Positions 7,678 to 15,331 are shown, numbered from the stretch's first letter. The stretch: DNA of 27,869 nt from Caulobacter sp. (GCA_028291125.1 JAQGIN010000148.1:1-27869), one strand, 5' to 3'. Made by a program: numbers and translations. Notes: a model not told the origin generated them from the letters alone.

Positions 7678-8381
7678 ATGGAAAAACCGTCGTCCTCACG
7701 GGCGCCTCGGCCGGGATCGGCGCGGCGACGGCGCTGGACCTGAGCCGGGCTGGATGCAATCTGGTGCTGACGAGCCGCCGGATGGAGAAACTCGAGGCGC
7801 TGGCCTCGACCTTGCCAGGCCCGAGCGCCCTGCTGGCCGCCGACATCGCCGAGCCCGGCGTGCCCGAGCAGTTGCTGGCGCTCGCCAAGGAGCGATTTGG
7901 ACGCGCCGACGTCGTGATCAACAACGCCGGGGTCATGGCGGTCGGAACGATGGACACCATCGATCTCGAGGCCGTCAGCTACATGATCCGCGTGAACTTC
8001 GAGGCGGTGGTGCGCACCTCCTACGTCTTCGCTCGGGAGTTCCGCGGCCAGTCCTCAGGCGCGATCATCAATGTGTCGAGCATCAGCGCCTATCTGATCT
8101 CGCGCGCAGGCGGAGTTTACGGCGGCCTCAAGCATGCGCTCGAAGCCTTCACCCAGTCCCTGCGCATCGAACTGGCCGGCGCCGGCGTCAAGGTCGGCAC
8201 CATCGCGCCAGGTTCGACCTCGAGCGAGATGTTCGACAAGATGACGGCGGCGGCCAAGATCGAAAATCCGATCGCGCTCGACCCCGAGGATATCGCGCGC
8301 GCCATCCGCTTCATGCTGGAGCAGCCGGATCACGCGAATATCGCCCGGCTGGCGCTCTATCCTCAGGGCGAGGCTCACTAG
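7668..8381 (+). CDS. SDR-family oxidoreductase (short, YdfG-like form)
   Basis: A 237-residue SDR with T-G-A-S-A-G-I-G (11-18), N-N-A-G at 85-88, Asn110, Ser138, Tyr151 and Lys155 (Y-G-G-L-K). T-S-R-R after beta-2 points to NADP(H). The fold resembles the YdfG/serine-dehydrogenase-like group of broad-range carbonyl reductases; that comparison is from memory of family patterns. The start overlaps the preceding SDR by 10 bp in another frame. It is the last gene of the plus-strand run that began at 2717, and its stop overlaps by 4 bp the stop of the convergent SDR at 8378. Confidence 0.88.
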   Translation: MELNGKTVVLTGASAGIGAATALDLSRAGCNLVLTSRRMEKLEALASTLPGPSALLAADIAEPGVPEQLLALAKERFGRADVVINNAGVMAVGTMDTIDLEAVSYMIRVNFEAVVRTSYVFAREFRGQSSGAIINVSSISAYLISRAGGVYGGLKHALEAFTQSLRIELAGAGVKVGTIAPGSTSSEMFDKMTAAAKIENPIALDPEDIARAIRFMLEQPDHANIARLALYPQGEAH

Positions 8382-9241
8382 GCCGAAGTCGCCGTCTCCA
8401 GGGCGGCCTGCCGCTCCAAACCCATCTCCTGCATCTCGCGCTTCAGGGTGGGGTAGTAGGCGATCGCGCCCTGGAGACCGCCCGAGACGTCGATCGAGGC
8501 CGCGCTCAGGAAGGTGGCGAGATCGCTGGCCAGGAAAATGCAGACATTGGCGACCTCCTCGGGACGACCGAACCGGCCGAGCGGCACGATCTTGACGACC
8601 ATTTCGAGAAACTCCTCGCGCGTGATGGTCGGCGGCATTTCCTTGTAGTGACGGTCCCACTGACCGGTGTCGATCCAACCCATGTTCAGGCTGTTGACCA
8701 GGATATTGTCCTTGGCCAATTGCTGCCCGAGCAGCTTGGACAGGGCGATCCCGGCGGCCCGGTTGGTCACGGAGGGGATGCCGTCCGGCGTCGGCAGGGC
8801 GCCGGCCAAGGCGTTGATGTTGATGATCCGCCCCCATTGCTGCTTGCGCATGTGTGGCACGACCGCCTGCACGAACCGGAAATGGGCGACCTGGATGTTG
8901 TCGGCGTGGTCCAGGATGTCCTCGGGCTGCAGGGTGTCGAGACTGCCGCCCTTACCTTGGCCGGCATTGTTGACCAGCACGTCCACCCCGCCCCAGGCCG
9001 CCGCCGCCTGGTCCACGAAGGCGCGGACGGCGGCCGTGTCGCGGACGTCCAGGGCGACCGCCATGACCTCCGCGGCGCCCAACGCGCGCATCTCCTCGGC
9101 GACGACGGACAACGTCTCGGGGCTGCGCGAGCAGATCGCCAGCCGCACGCCTTCACGGGCGAAGGCGGCCGCGGTGGCGCGTCCGATTCCTCGGCTCGCG
9201 CCAGTCACGATCACCCGTTTGGCGCTAAGATCGATATGCAT
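8378..9241 (-). CDS. SDR-family protein lacking the Ser-Tyr-Lys catalytic residues
   Basis: A 287-residue SDR-fold protein. The start at 9241 is set by GAGGAA just upstream and by the onset of homology (S-A-K-R-V-I-V-T-G-A-S-R-G-I-G). The dinucleotide loop and N-N-A-G (91-94) are intact, so NAD(P) binding is expected. Where the catalytic Ser, Tyr and Lys should be, it has Ala144, Ser157 and Arg161 (P-S-V-T-N-R-A-A-G, equivalent to Y-x-x-S-K-A-A). Downstream family features (D-G-R-F-G-R-P-type turn, F-L-A-S-D) remain, so this is a natural divergent form and not a broken gene. It is transcribed away from the TetR gene at 9402 and may be its direct target. Activity is uncertain. Confidence 0.86.
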   Translation of the reverse strand: MHIDLSAKRVIVTGASRGIGRATAAAFAREGVRLAICSRSPETLSVVAEEMRALGAAEVMAVALDVRDTAAVRAFVDQAAAAWGGVDVLVNNAGQGKGGSLDTLQPEDILDHADNIQVAHFRFVQAVVPHMRKQQWGRIININALAGALPTPDGIPSVTNRAAGIALSKLLGQQLAKDNILVNSLNMGWIDTGQWDRHYKEMPPTITREEFLEMVVKIVPLGRFGRPEEVANVCIFLASDLATFLSAASIDVSGGLQGAIAYYPTLKREMQEMGLERQAALETATSA

Positions 9242-9401
9242 GTGTGTTTCCTCGAGGCTTCTGGCGAGCCGGTTGATCTGATATTTTCTAGTCAAAATGC
9301 GAATTTTTGTCTCAATTATTTTCCTGGAGCGGATAGCGCTGGTTTGCGTGTAGCGGCGGCGCAAGTTAGGCTGAGCACGACAACCTGGAGCACCCCACGC
9401 A
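9242..9401. promoter_or_regulatory. divergent promoter region between an SDR and the TetR gene, with a candidate operator
   Basis: This 160-bp gap separates oppositely oriented genes. An AT-rich stretch at 9280-9322 stands out in GC-rich surroundings. It contains the near-perfect palindrome AAAATGCGAATTTT at 9294-9307 (one mismatched pair). TetR regulators often bind such sites in their own divergent promoter. The minus strand here also reads CGCATTTT, like the start of the 33-bp element found elsewhere, but the TGAAC and GTTCA parts are not conserved. Confidence 0.4.
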
Positions 9402-10073
9402 ATGACCGTCAGCGCCCGAAAGGCTCGTCCGGAAATCCCGGCCAAGCATTCGGACATCGTCACGGACGTTGCTCCGACGGCGTCCGTTCGCGCACGGCGG
9501 CCGGATCCGAGGGCGGCCAAGACCATCGAGAACATCATCAACGCCGCGCAGAACGTGATGATGAATCACGGCACTCCGCGCATCACGGCCCAGGAAGTCT
9601 GCGACGAAGCCGGCGTTTCGCGCGGGACCCTGTACCGATATTTCCCGTCGATGGAGGCGGTCCTTGAAGCCGTGCTTCTGCGTCTTAGGACCGAAACCGA
9701 CAACGAACTGAGCCACGCGGTGGAGGGGTGCGACACCCCGGCGGAACGGTTCGCCGCCTTCCTGAAATACAGCGTTTCCAACAATGAGACCCGGCGAGGG
9801 TCCCACTTCCTTCACGCCGAACCGGCCTTCGTGCTGCAATACTTCGAGTCGAACTTCGATCACTTCATCGCCCGCGTGCTGACCGCGCTGGAAACCGTGT
9901 TCGACGCTTGGGAGCAGGAGATCGGCACGGAGGTCGATCGCAGCGCCATCGCCGAAATGATGGTTCGCCTGGCGTTGAGCGAAACCGTGGTCTTCCCGCG
10001 CGAAGGCAAGCCTCTGGCGCTTCGTCTGCAGCGGACGGTCGACACCATTCTCGGCGCGCTCAAGCGTGGTTGA
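9402..10073 (+). CDS. TetR/AcrR-family transcriptional regulator
   Basis: A 223-residue protein with a classic TetR helix-turn-helix at residues 61-82: I-T-A-Q-E-V-C-D-E-A-G-V-S-R-G-T-L-Y-R-Y-F. A ligand-binding helical domain follows. The N-terminus before the DNA-binding domain is long (about 35 residues, basic), longer than most relatives; the ATG at 9402 is kept because a GGAG lies 11 bp upstream and the next in-frame Met is already inside the first helices. It is the only recognisable regulator in the window. It is divergent from the SDR at 8378-9241 and convergent with the FAH-family gene. Local repression relieved by a pathway ligand is the usual mode of this family (inference). Confidence 0.93.
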   Translation: MTVSARKARPEIPAKHSDIVTDVAPTASVRARRPDPRAAKTIENIINAAQNVMMNHGTPRITAQEVCDEAGVSRGTLYRYFPSMEAVLEAVLLRLRTETDNELSHAVEGCDTPAERFAAFLKYSVSNNETRRGSHFLHAEPAFVLQYFESNFDHFIARVLTALETVFDAWEQEIGTEVDRSAIAEMMVRLALSETVVFPREGKPLALRLQRTVDTILGALKRG

Positions 10074-10081
10074 GAGCGCCG

Positions 10082-10927
10082 TCAGCCGGCCCGGGGGGCC
10101 ACGCGGTTTCGCAAGGCGCCGACGCCTTGGAGCGTGACTTCGACCAGGTCGCCGGGGTTCAGATAGCGGCCTGATCCCTGACCGACGCCCTCCGGGGTGC
10201 CCGTGAACAGAAGGTCGCCCACGCCGAAACTGACCCGCGGCTGTACGAACCGGATCAGCTCGGCGACGTCCCAGGTCATGTCGGCGGTCGTGCCGTCCTG
10301 ACGGACCTCGCCATTGACCGCGGTCGACAGGCGCAAGTCCGGGCTGCCGGCCGGAAACTCGTCGCGGGTCACGATCCAGGGGCCGACGGGCGTCGCCTTG
10401 TCCTGGCTCTTCGCCGCATAGAGATCCATGCCGATGCCCGGGGGGCCGCTGCGCTGGAGATCCCGCGCGCTGACGTCGTTGCCCGCGGTGTAGCCGAGCA
10501 CCGAGGCGAGGGGATCGCGAAGGTCGATGTTGTCGTCGCCGATCACCACCACGAGCTCGCACTCATAGTCGAGTTGCTCGGTCAGGGGAGGGTAGCGGAT
10601 CGGGTCTTCAGCGCCGATCAGGGCGCCGTAGGCCTTGAGGAAGGCGATCGGCTGGGTCGGCGCGGCGACGCCGAACTCGACCAGATGCTTGCTGTAGTTA
10701 GCCCCGGCGATGACCACCTTGCTGGTGTTGTCGCACGGCGCCAGCAGGCGGAGCGACGACAGGGCGCGCGCCGGCCCCTTGAAGGTCAGGGCGCTCTCGC
10801 CGCCGCCCCGCGTCACGCCCGGGCCCCATTCGGAAATCCCGCCGGCGAGTGGGCGCGCCGTGTCGGCGTCGGGATCGACCAGGGCCCAGAACGGGGCGCC
10901 GCCGTCCGTGCATCGAGCGAGTTTCAT
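10082..10927 (-). CDS. fumarylacetoacetate hydrolase (FAH)-family protein
   Basis: A 281-residue protein with the FAH C-terminal fold. The metal-binding acidic set is visible: Glu122 and Glu124 (D-Y-E-C-E-L) and Asp151 (G-Y-T-A-G-N-D-V-S-A-R-D). It also has the K-S-Q-D-K-A-T-P-V-G-P-W motif (173-184) and F-T-G-T-P-E-G-V-G (241-249). Family members hydrolyse or decarboxylate beta-diketo or 2-hydroxy-dienoate acids, including products of extradiol ring cleavage (for example 2-hydroxypentadienoate or acylpyruvates). That fits the extradiol enzyme in this window, although they are in different operons. An AGGAAAAG ribosome site supports the start. It is the last gene of the minus-strand run beginning at 12536. 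Confidence 0.92.
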   Translation of the reverse strand: MKLARCTDGGAPFWALVDPDADTARPLAGGISEWGPGVTRGGGESALTFKGPARALSSLRLLAPCDNTSKVVIAGANYSKHLVEFGVAAPTQPIAFLKAYGALIGAEDPIRYPPLTEQLDYECELVVVIGDDNIDLRDPLASVLGYTAGNDVSARDLQRSGPPGIGMDLYAAKSQDKATPVGPWIVTRDEFPAGSPDLRLSTAVNGEVRQDGTTADMTWDVAELIRFVQPRVSFGVGDLLFTGTPEGVGQGSGRYLNPGDLVEVTLQGVGALRNRVAPRAG

Positions 10928-10948
10928 CAGCTTTTCCTGCGGCGTTGA

Positions 10949-11392
10949 TCAGGCGGAGATTGGGCGCGTCGCCGGCCCGCGCACGGCGCCGCGCAAATCA
11001 GCCACGATGGCGCGAGCGCGATCGCGGTCCTTGCCGGCGAAGCGAGCGAGCAGTGGCGCGTTGTCGAAGACGCGCTCGTCCCCAGGCTCGCGGCCCAGCA
11101 GCATGAAGTGGGTATGGAGGGCGTTGTCGCCGAGATAGATCACGGAGGTCTTTTCGAACGCGCCGGTCGCGGTCAGGCTGGCCGAGAGGCGATTGATCAG
11201 CGGGCCCAACTCGGCCGCCGCCGCGTCGGAGAGCGACCCCGGGCCACGGTCATGGTCGCGGGCGAAGGCCATCAGCATGCCGGGGACGTCCTGCATGGCG
11301 ACGACGGCCCAGTGCGGCCCGTCGCACACCACGTCTTCCGGCGCCGTGGCCTGCAGCATCCCGCAGATCTTGCAGTCGGTCGGATCGGTCAT
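10949..11392 (-). CDS. HIT-like (histidine triad superfamily) protein with incomplete triad
   Basis: A 147-residue protein with an N-terminal C-x2-C pair (Cys7, Cys10), an alpha/beta HIT-like core and the segment A-L-H-T-H-F-M-L-L-G-R at 91-101. The HIT signature is H-x-H-x-H; here the third His is Met97, and the catalytic central His (His95) is kept. HIT proteins hydrolyse or transfer nucleotides; a CxxC pair is common in the zinc-bearing subgroup. The 21-bp gap to the FAH gene and the position after amidohydrolase A suggest one operon. Its role in catabolism is unclear. The ribosome site (AGGA) is weak. Confidence 0.65.
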   Translation of the reverse strand: MTDPTDCKICGMLQATAPEDVVCDGPHWAVVAMQDVPGMLMAFARDHDRGPGSLSDAAAAELGPLINRLSASLTATGAFEKTSVIYLGDNALHTHFMLLGREPGDERVFDNAPLLARFAGKDRDRARAIVADLRGAVRGPATRPISA

Positions 11393-11421
11393 GGGGGTCC
11401 TGAACGTCGCGCCAGAGGCGC

Positions 11422-11445
11422 GCGGCGGCCCCGAGGGACCGCCGC
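11422..11445 (-). other. GC hairpin in the gap between amidohydrolase A and the HIT-like gene
   Basis: Perfect 7-bp arms GCGGCGG (11422-11428) and CCGCCGC (11439-11445) enclose a 10-base loop. It lies just after the amidohydrolase stop, within the 67-bp gap. No T-run follows on the minus strand, so it is not a standard terminator; it may stabilise or partly uncouple the upstream transcript. In GC-rich DNA such hairpins also arise by chance. Confidence 0.3.
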
Positions 11446-11459
11446 CGCCGAAGGGAAGC

Positions 11460-12536
11460 TTAAGCGGCGATCGACTTGTTCGCCCGACCCATCTTGTCGA
11501 GGTCGATGTGCAGCAGGTCGGCGGCGTTCTTCCAGCGGATCTTCTCGAGATCTTCCGGCGAAATCCGCAGGCCGGTCGTCAGGTCGCCGCGGATCGCGTC
11601 GCTGCCGCCGAAATTGGTGCCGTAAACCAGGCGGTCCGCGCCGATCACCTCGACCAGGGCCTGGCGCATCGGAAGCTCGTGCAGCTCCGGATCGAACCAG
11701 AAGTTCGGCAGATATTCCTCGAGGTCCTTCTTATTGTGGACCACGTCGAGGTTCTTGATGGTCTGGGCCAGGCGGCCCAGCTGGTAAGGCACGAAGCCGC
11801 CGGCGTGGGTGATGTAGACCTTCAGCTTCGGAAAACGGTCGAGCACCCCGCCGCAGATCAGGTACCAGAAGCACTTGGTCTCATCGTAGTTCATGCCGAC
11901 GATGGCCGTGGTCTCGTACTTGTCGGTGTTGGCCTTGGCGCCCCAGGTCACGGACTGATTGTAACCGTGCACGAACATCGGCAGGTCGAGATCGCACAGG
12001 GTCTCCCAGATCGGGTCCATGCGCGGGTCGTCGAATTCCAGGCCGCCGAAGTTGGAGCCTCCGGCGCTGAGGCCCTTGGCGCCCAACTGGGTGCAGGCGC
12101 GGCGGATTTCCTTGGCGGCGTTGACCGGATCCTGCAGGGCGGCCGTGGCCCACATCATCAGCCGGCCGCCCGAACGGTCGCAATAGTCGGCCAGGGTGTC
12201 GTTCACCGTGGTCGAGAAGCGGTTGGCGAACTCGGGCTCGGCCCAGTACATGTAGCAATGCGAGGGCACCGACAGCACCTGGGCGTCCTGACCCAAGGCG
12301 TCCATGCCGGCCAAGCGGTGCTTGGGGTCGTTCCATTTGGACATGAACTCGGAGACTTCCATCGTCTCGCCCCGCTTGACCGCGGCGCGACGTTCCGGTG
12401 AACCGAGCGTCAGGATCCACTCGCCGACGCGCAGGCGGATATGGCCGTCGTCGTGCTTCTCGAAGAACGGACCCCAGTGCGGATCCTGATTGTAGTAGCC
12501 CGGCAGCGGGGCGTGGGCGTGAAGATCGATCAGCAT
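11460..12536 (-). CDS. amidohydrolase-2 (ACMSD/LigW-type decarboxylase) family protein A, Asn at the usual metal Asp
   Basis: A 358-residue TIM-barrel metal hydrolase of the Amidohydro_2 (ACMSD-like) family, whose members mostly decarboxylate aromatic or related acids. Metal ligands seen are His6-A-His8 at the end of strand 1, His190 (F-V-H-G-Y-N) and His244 (I-T-H-A-G-G). The last strand, which should carry the metal/catalytic Asp in a G-[ST]-D motif, reads Y-G-T-N308-F-G-G, with Asn in its place. A neighbouring Asp313 is offset by five residues. GGAGGAAAT precedes the ATG. The protein is a paralogue of amidohydrolase B at 14194-15222. It heads a minus-strand operon with the HIT-like and FAH genes; the 33-bp element lies 73 bp upstream. 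Confidence 0.9.
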   Translation of the reverse strand: MLIDLHAHAPLPGYYNQDPHWGPFFEKHDDGHIRLRVGEWILTLGSPERRAAVKRGETMEVSEFMSKWNDPKHRLAGMDALGQDAQVLSVPSHCYMYWAEPEFANRFSTTVNDTLADYCDRSGGRLMMWATAALQDPVNAAKEIRRACTQLGAKGLSAGGSNFGGLEFDDPRMDPIWETLCDLDLPMFVHGYNQSVTWGAKANTDKYETTAIVGMNYDETKCFWYLICGGVLDRFPKLKVYITHAGGFVPYQLGRLAQTIKNLDVVHNKKDLEEYLPNFWFDPELHELPMRQALVEVIGADRLVYGTNFGGSDAIRGDLTTGLRISPEDLEKIRWKNAADLLHIDLDKMGRANKSIAA

Positions 12537-12608
12537 CCGATTTCCTCCTGGGTCGAGGCCCCCTGGCGGGACTCTTCGGGCGATGTGCGTCCCTGACGGC
12601 CGACTATC

Positions 12609-12641
12609 GCATTTTCTGAACGCTTTGGTAGATAGTGTTCA
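12609..12641. promoter_or_regulatory. shared 33-bp element, site B, between amidohydrolase A and a spinster-like MFS
   Basis: On the plus strand: GCATTTTC, TGAAC, 15 variable bases, GTTCA. The inner part 12617-12641 is an imperfect 25-bp palindrome with perfect TGAAC/GTTCA ends. It matches sites at 2604-2636 and 20938-20970 in order and spacing. The GCATTTTC end faces the amidohydrolase gene, whose ATG is about 72 bp away. The rest of the 277-bp intergenic gap (12537-12813) shows no gene. A TTGACA at 12686-12691 could be a -35 box for the MFS, but no good -10 follows. Confidence 0.55.
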
Positions 12642-12813
12642 ATGAATTCTCTAACGCGAACGCCATTCGGCTGTCAAAACAATCCTTGACAGGGCGGAGG
12701 CCCGGCCGGGTATCGTCCGCGCCGCGACCCCGTGGGCGCGAAGCGAAAGAGGCGACGTCGGCGCTCCGGCGAACGCCCGGCCCTAGGGCGACCATCGGCG
12801 GAGGATGCGAACA

Positions 12814-14172
12814 ATGCACGGACAGGTCCAGACGACGCCAGCCGAGGCGGCCTATCCGCCCATCCGCTATGCTTGGTATGTGATCGGGGTCCTGTTCGTG
12901 GCGACCCTGCTCTCGCAACTGGATCGACAGTTGCCGGCGCTGCTGGTGCGGCCGATCCGGGCCGAGTTCGGCATTTCCGACACCGCCTTCAGCTTCCTCC
13001 AGGGCTACGCCTTCGCCCTGTTCTACACCTTCGCGGGGCTGCCTTTCGGCTGGCTGATCGACCGCACCATCCGCCGAAATTTGATCATCGTCGGCATGGT
13101 GCTGTGGAGCGTGATGACGGTTCTGTCGGGCTTCGCGCAAAGCTACAACATGCTCGTGCTGACCCGGATGGGGGTTGGCATCGGCGAGGCCGTGCTGGCG
13201 CCCGCCGCCTATTCGATGATCGCCGACTATGTCTCGCCCGAGCGGCGGGGACGGGCGTTCAGCGTCTACTATCTCGCCCTGGCCATCGGGTCCGGCGCCT
13301 CCCTGATCCTGGGGGCCTTGATCGCCCGCATCGTCCCGGACGCCGGCCTCAGCCTGCCGGGCGTGGGGCTCGTGTCGCCCTGGCGGCTGACCTTTCTGAT
13401 CGCGGGCGCGCCCGGTCTCCTGCTGGCGCTGCTGCTGTTCACGATCCGCGAGCCGGCGCGACGTGACGCCGCGGCCGTCCTGTTGTCGAAGGCCGGCGCG
13501 GGCTGGGGAGACTTTCTCGCCCACCTGAAACGCCATTTCGCCACCTTCTCGCGGGTTCTGACCTATCCGGGCGTCGTCGCCCTGGTCGGCTACGGGACCC
13601 TCGCCTGGGCCCCGACCTTCTTCGACCGCCGGTTTCACATTCCGACCAAGACGTCGGGCCTGATCATCGGCGTGCTGGTCGCGGCCGGCGGGCTGGTCGG
13701 GACCCTGATCAGCGGCTGGCTCAGCGATCGCTGGGCCGCCAGGGGCGTTCCAGCCGCCCGGCTGCGGGTGGCCATGCTGGCCTGGCTTTTGGTGCTGCCG
13801 ACGGTTTGCGCGTGGTCGCTGGTGGGGGCGCCCTGGCTCAGCTTCGCCCTGCTGACGGTCGTCGTCACGGGCTTCGGCATGGCCCAGGCGGCGGCGCCGA
13901 CCGCGGTCCAGGAAATCACCCCAAATCGGATGCGCGGCAAGGCGGTGGCCGTCTACCTGTTGATCGGCGGCTTGGTCGGGATCGGTTTCGGGCCGATGTC
14001 GATCGCCCTGGTGACCGACCATGTGTTCAAGAGCGACGCCGGCTTGCCCTACGCCCTGGCTGTTGTCGGGGGGCCGATCTCCCTGCTCGGCCTGTGGCTG
14101 ACCTGGTCGGGCCTGAAGCCCTACCAGCGCACAGTCGAGGCCCTGAAGGCCGAGGCCGCGCGACCGTCGTGA
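12814..14172 (+). CDS. MFS transporter, spinster-like
   Basis: A 452-residue membrane protein with about twelve hydrophobic segments. The N-terminal L-D-R-Q-L-P-A-L-L-V-R-P-I-R motif followed by E-F-G-I-S-D-T is characteristic of spinster-like MFS carriers common in alphaproteobacterial catabolic clusters. The loop 2-3 motif reads G-W-L-I-D-R-x4-R. The ATG at 12814 is preferred over one at 12805, because GGCGGAGG at 12797-12804 abuts the first and is correctly spaced for the second. It lies between the two amidohydrolase genes and is divergent from A; a role in uptake of the acid they process is plausible (inference). Confidence 0.88.
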   Translation: MHGQVQTTPAEAAYPPIRYAWYVIGVLFVATLLSQLDRQLPALLVRPIRAEFGISDTAFSFLQGYAFALFYTFAGLPFGWLIDRTIRRNLIIVGMVLWSVMTVLSGFAQSYNMLVLTRMGVGIGEAVLAPAAYSMIADYVSPERRGRAFSVYYLALAIGSGASLILGALIARIVPDAGLSLPGVGLVSPWRLTFLIAGAPGLLLALLLFTIREPARRDAAAVLLSKAGAGWGDFLAHLKRHFATFSRVLTYPGVVALVGYGTLAWAPTFFDRRFHIPTKTSGLIIGVLVAAGGLVGTLISGWLSDRWAARGVPAARLRVAMLAWLLVLPTVCAWSLVGAPWLSFALLTVVVTGFGMAQAAAPTAVQEITPNRMRGKAVAVYLLIGGLVGIGFGPMSIALVTDHVFKSDAGLPYALAVVGGPISLLGLWLTWSGLKPYQRTVEALKAEAARPS

Positions 14173-14193
14173 CGACGCGCGGCCTCGGAGGCG

Positions 14194-15222
14194 TCAGGCG
14201 ACCCGGGCGGCCTTGCCCATGTCGAGTTTGAGCAGGTCGATCGCGTTGCCGCTGCGGATCTTGTCTCGGTCGGCGTCCGAGAGGTCGATCCCGGCGGTCA
14301 GGTCGCCATGGTCATAGGCCCCGCCGAAATTGGTGCCGTAGAGCAGTCGGTCGGCGCCGACGACTTCCGCCACCGCACGGCGCAGGGCCGGATGGTGGAC
14401 GTCCAAGTCAAAATAGAAGTTGGACATATAGTCCATCACCGGCTTTTGGTTTTTCGCGTCTGGCGCCATGGCGCCGTTCAGTTCCGACAGGCGGCCGAGC
14501 TGGAACACCGCCATGCCGCCGGCATGGCTGATATAGGTCTTCAATGTCGGAAAGGCGTCCAGCGCGCCGCCGCAGATCAGGTACCAGAAGAACAGGGTCT
14601 CATCGACACAGTCGCCGACGATGGAGGTGGTCTCGAACCGATCCTCGTGGTGGCGTTCGCCCAGATAGATCGACTGGTTGAACCCGTGCACCATGACGGG
14701 AACGTCCAGCTCCGCCAGCTTGGCCCAGACCGGGAACAGGCGCTCGTCATAGGTCTGGATGCCATCGAAATTGGTGCCGCCGACGCACAGACCCTTCGCG
14801 CCCAGGACCCGCACGGCGCGGTCGATCTCCTCGACCGCGGCGGCCGGATCGGCGAGGTTGGCGTGAGCCCAGAAGTCGAACTTGTCCGGCATCACCCGGC
14901 AGAAGGCGGAGAGTTCGTCATTGCAGATCCTGGCGTATTCGGTCCCGAACGCGCCGGCCCAGTACATGAACGCGTGCGACGGCGTGGATAGCACCAGCTT
15001 GTCGACACCGCGCTGCTCCATGACCGCGAGCCTGGCCGAATGCGTCATCCGGGCCAGCAGGTTCGCCTCCGCCTCGGCGTCGTTCGCCGCCTTCGCGGGT
15101 TGTTTGGTGCCAAGCGAGAAGTGCCCGACCGTCAACCCCTGCGGCTTCATGAACGGACCCCAGAACGGATGTCGGTTCAGCATGCCGGGGGTGAAGAGGT
15201 GGGCGTGGACGTCGATCAGCAT
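14194..15222 (-). CDS. amidohydrolase-2 (ACMSD/LigW-type decarboxylase) family protein B, Asn at the usual metal Asp
   Basis: A 342-residue paralogue of amidohydrolase A, with matching blocks such as F-W-G-P-F, P-S-H-x-x-M-Y-W-A and F-W-Y-L-I-C-G-G. Ligands are His6-A-His8, His179 (M-V-H-G-F-N) and His233 (I-S-H-A-G-G). As in A, the strand-8 motif is Y-G-T-N298-F-G-G, with Asn where the catalytic Asp normally stands. The ATG at 15222 is chosen because GAGGAACC lies just upstream; a GTG four codons earlier is part of that ribosome site. It is convergent with the MFS at 12814-14172 and divergent from the CynX-like MFS. It probably acts on a related but distinct carboxylic acid. Confidence 0.9.
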   Translation of the reverse strand: MLIDVHAHLFTPGMLNRHPFWGPFMKPQGLTVGHFSLGTKQPAKAANDAEAEANLLARMTHSARLAVMEQRGVDKLVLSTPSHAFMYWAGAFGTEYARICNDELSAFCRVMPDKFDFWAHANLADPAAAVEEIDRAVRVLGAKGLCVGGTNFDGIQTYDERLFPVWAKLAELDVPVMVHGFNQSIYLGERHHEDRFETTSIVGDCVDETLFFWYLICGGALDAFPTLKTYISHAGGMAVFQLGRLSELNGAMAPDAKNQKPVMDYMSNFYFDLDVHHPALRRAVAEVVGADRLLYGTNFGGAYDHGDLTAGIDLSDADRDKIRSGNAIDLLKLDMGKAARVA

Positions 15223-15331
15223 GGGGTTCCTCACCGGTCTGTTATTAGATTGATATTCTCACTGTCGAATGATCTGTGGCAAGTCGCGTCGACATAATCA
15301 TTTCCGGCGCGGAGGGGACGAAGGCGAAACG
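15223..15331. promoter_or_regulatory. divergent promoter region between amidohydrolase B and a CynX-like MFS
   Basis: This 109-bp gap must hold promoters for both flanking genes. An AT-rich core at 15240-15275 carries an imperfect inverted repeat (GATATTC, 8-base spacer, GAATGATC; one inserted base). The 33-bp element found at other promoters of this window is not recognisable here, so this pair may be under separate control. Confidence 0.35.

Noticed and set aside
7754..9667. 637-codon open frame on the plus strand crossing two SDR genes and the TetR start
   Set aside because: It crosses gene boundaries and a promoter region and shows Arg/Gly-rich translation typical of an out-of-frame shadow.
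12686..12716. TTGACA box as a promoter for the spinster-like MFS
   Set aside because: The only -10-like sequence (TATCGT) is 19 bp away, too far for confidence; noted only as a possibility.
12604..14022. 472-codon open frame antisense to the spinster-like MFS
   Set aside because: The translation is rich in Gln, Arg and Gly with no domain; the MFS on the other strand is clear.
15240..15275. Possible fifth copy of the 33-bp element between amidohydrolase B and the CynX-like MFS
   Set aside because: Neither TGAAC/GTTCA nor GCATTTTC is present at the required spacing; only a weak unrelated inverted repeat is seen.
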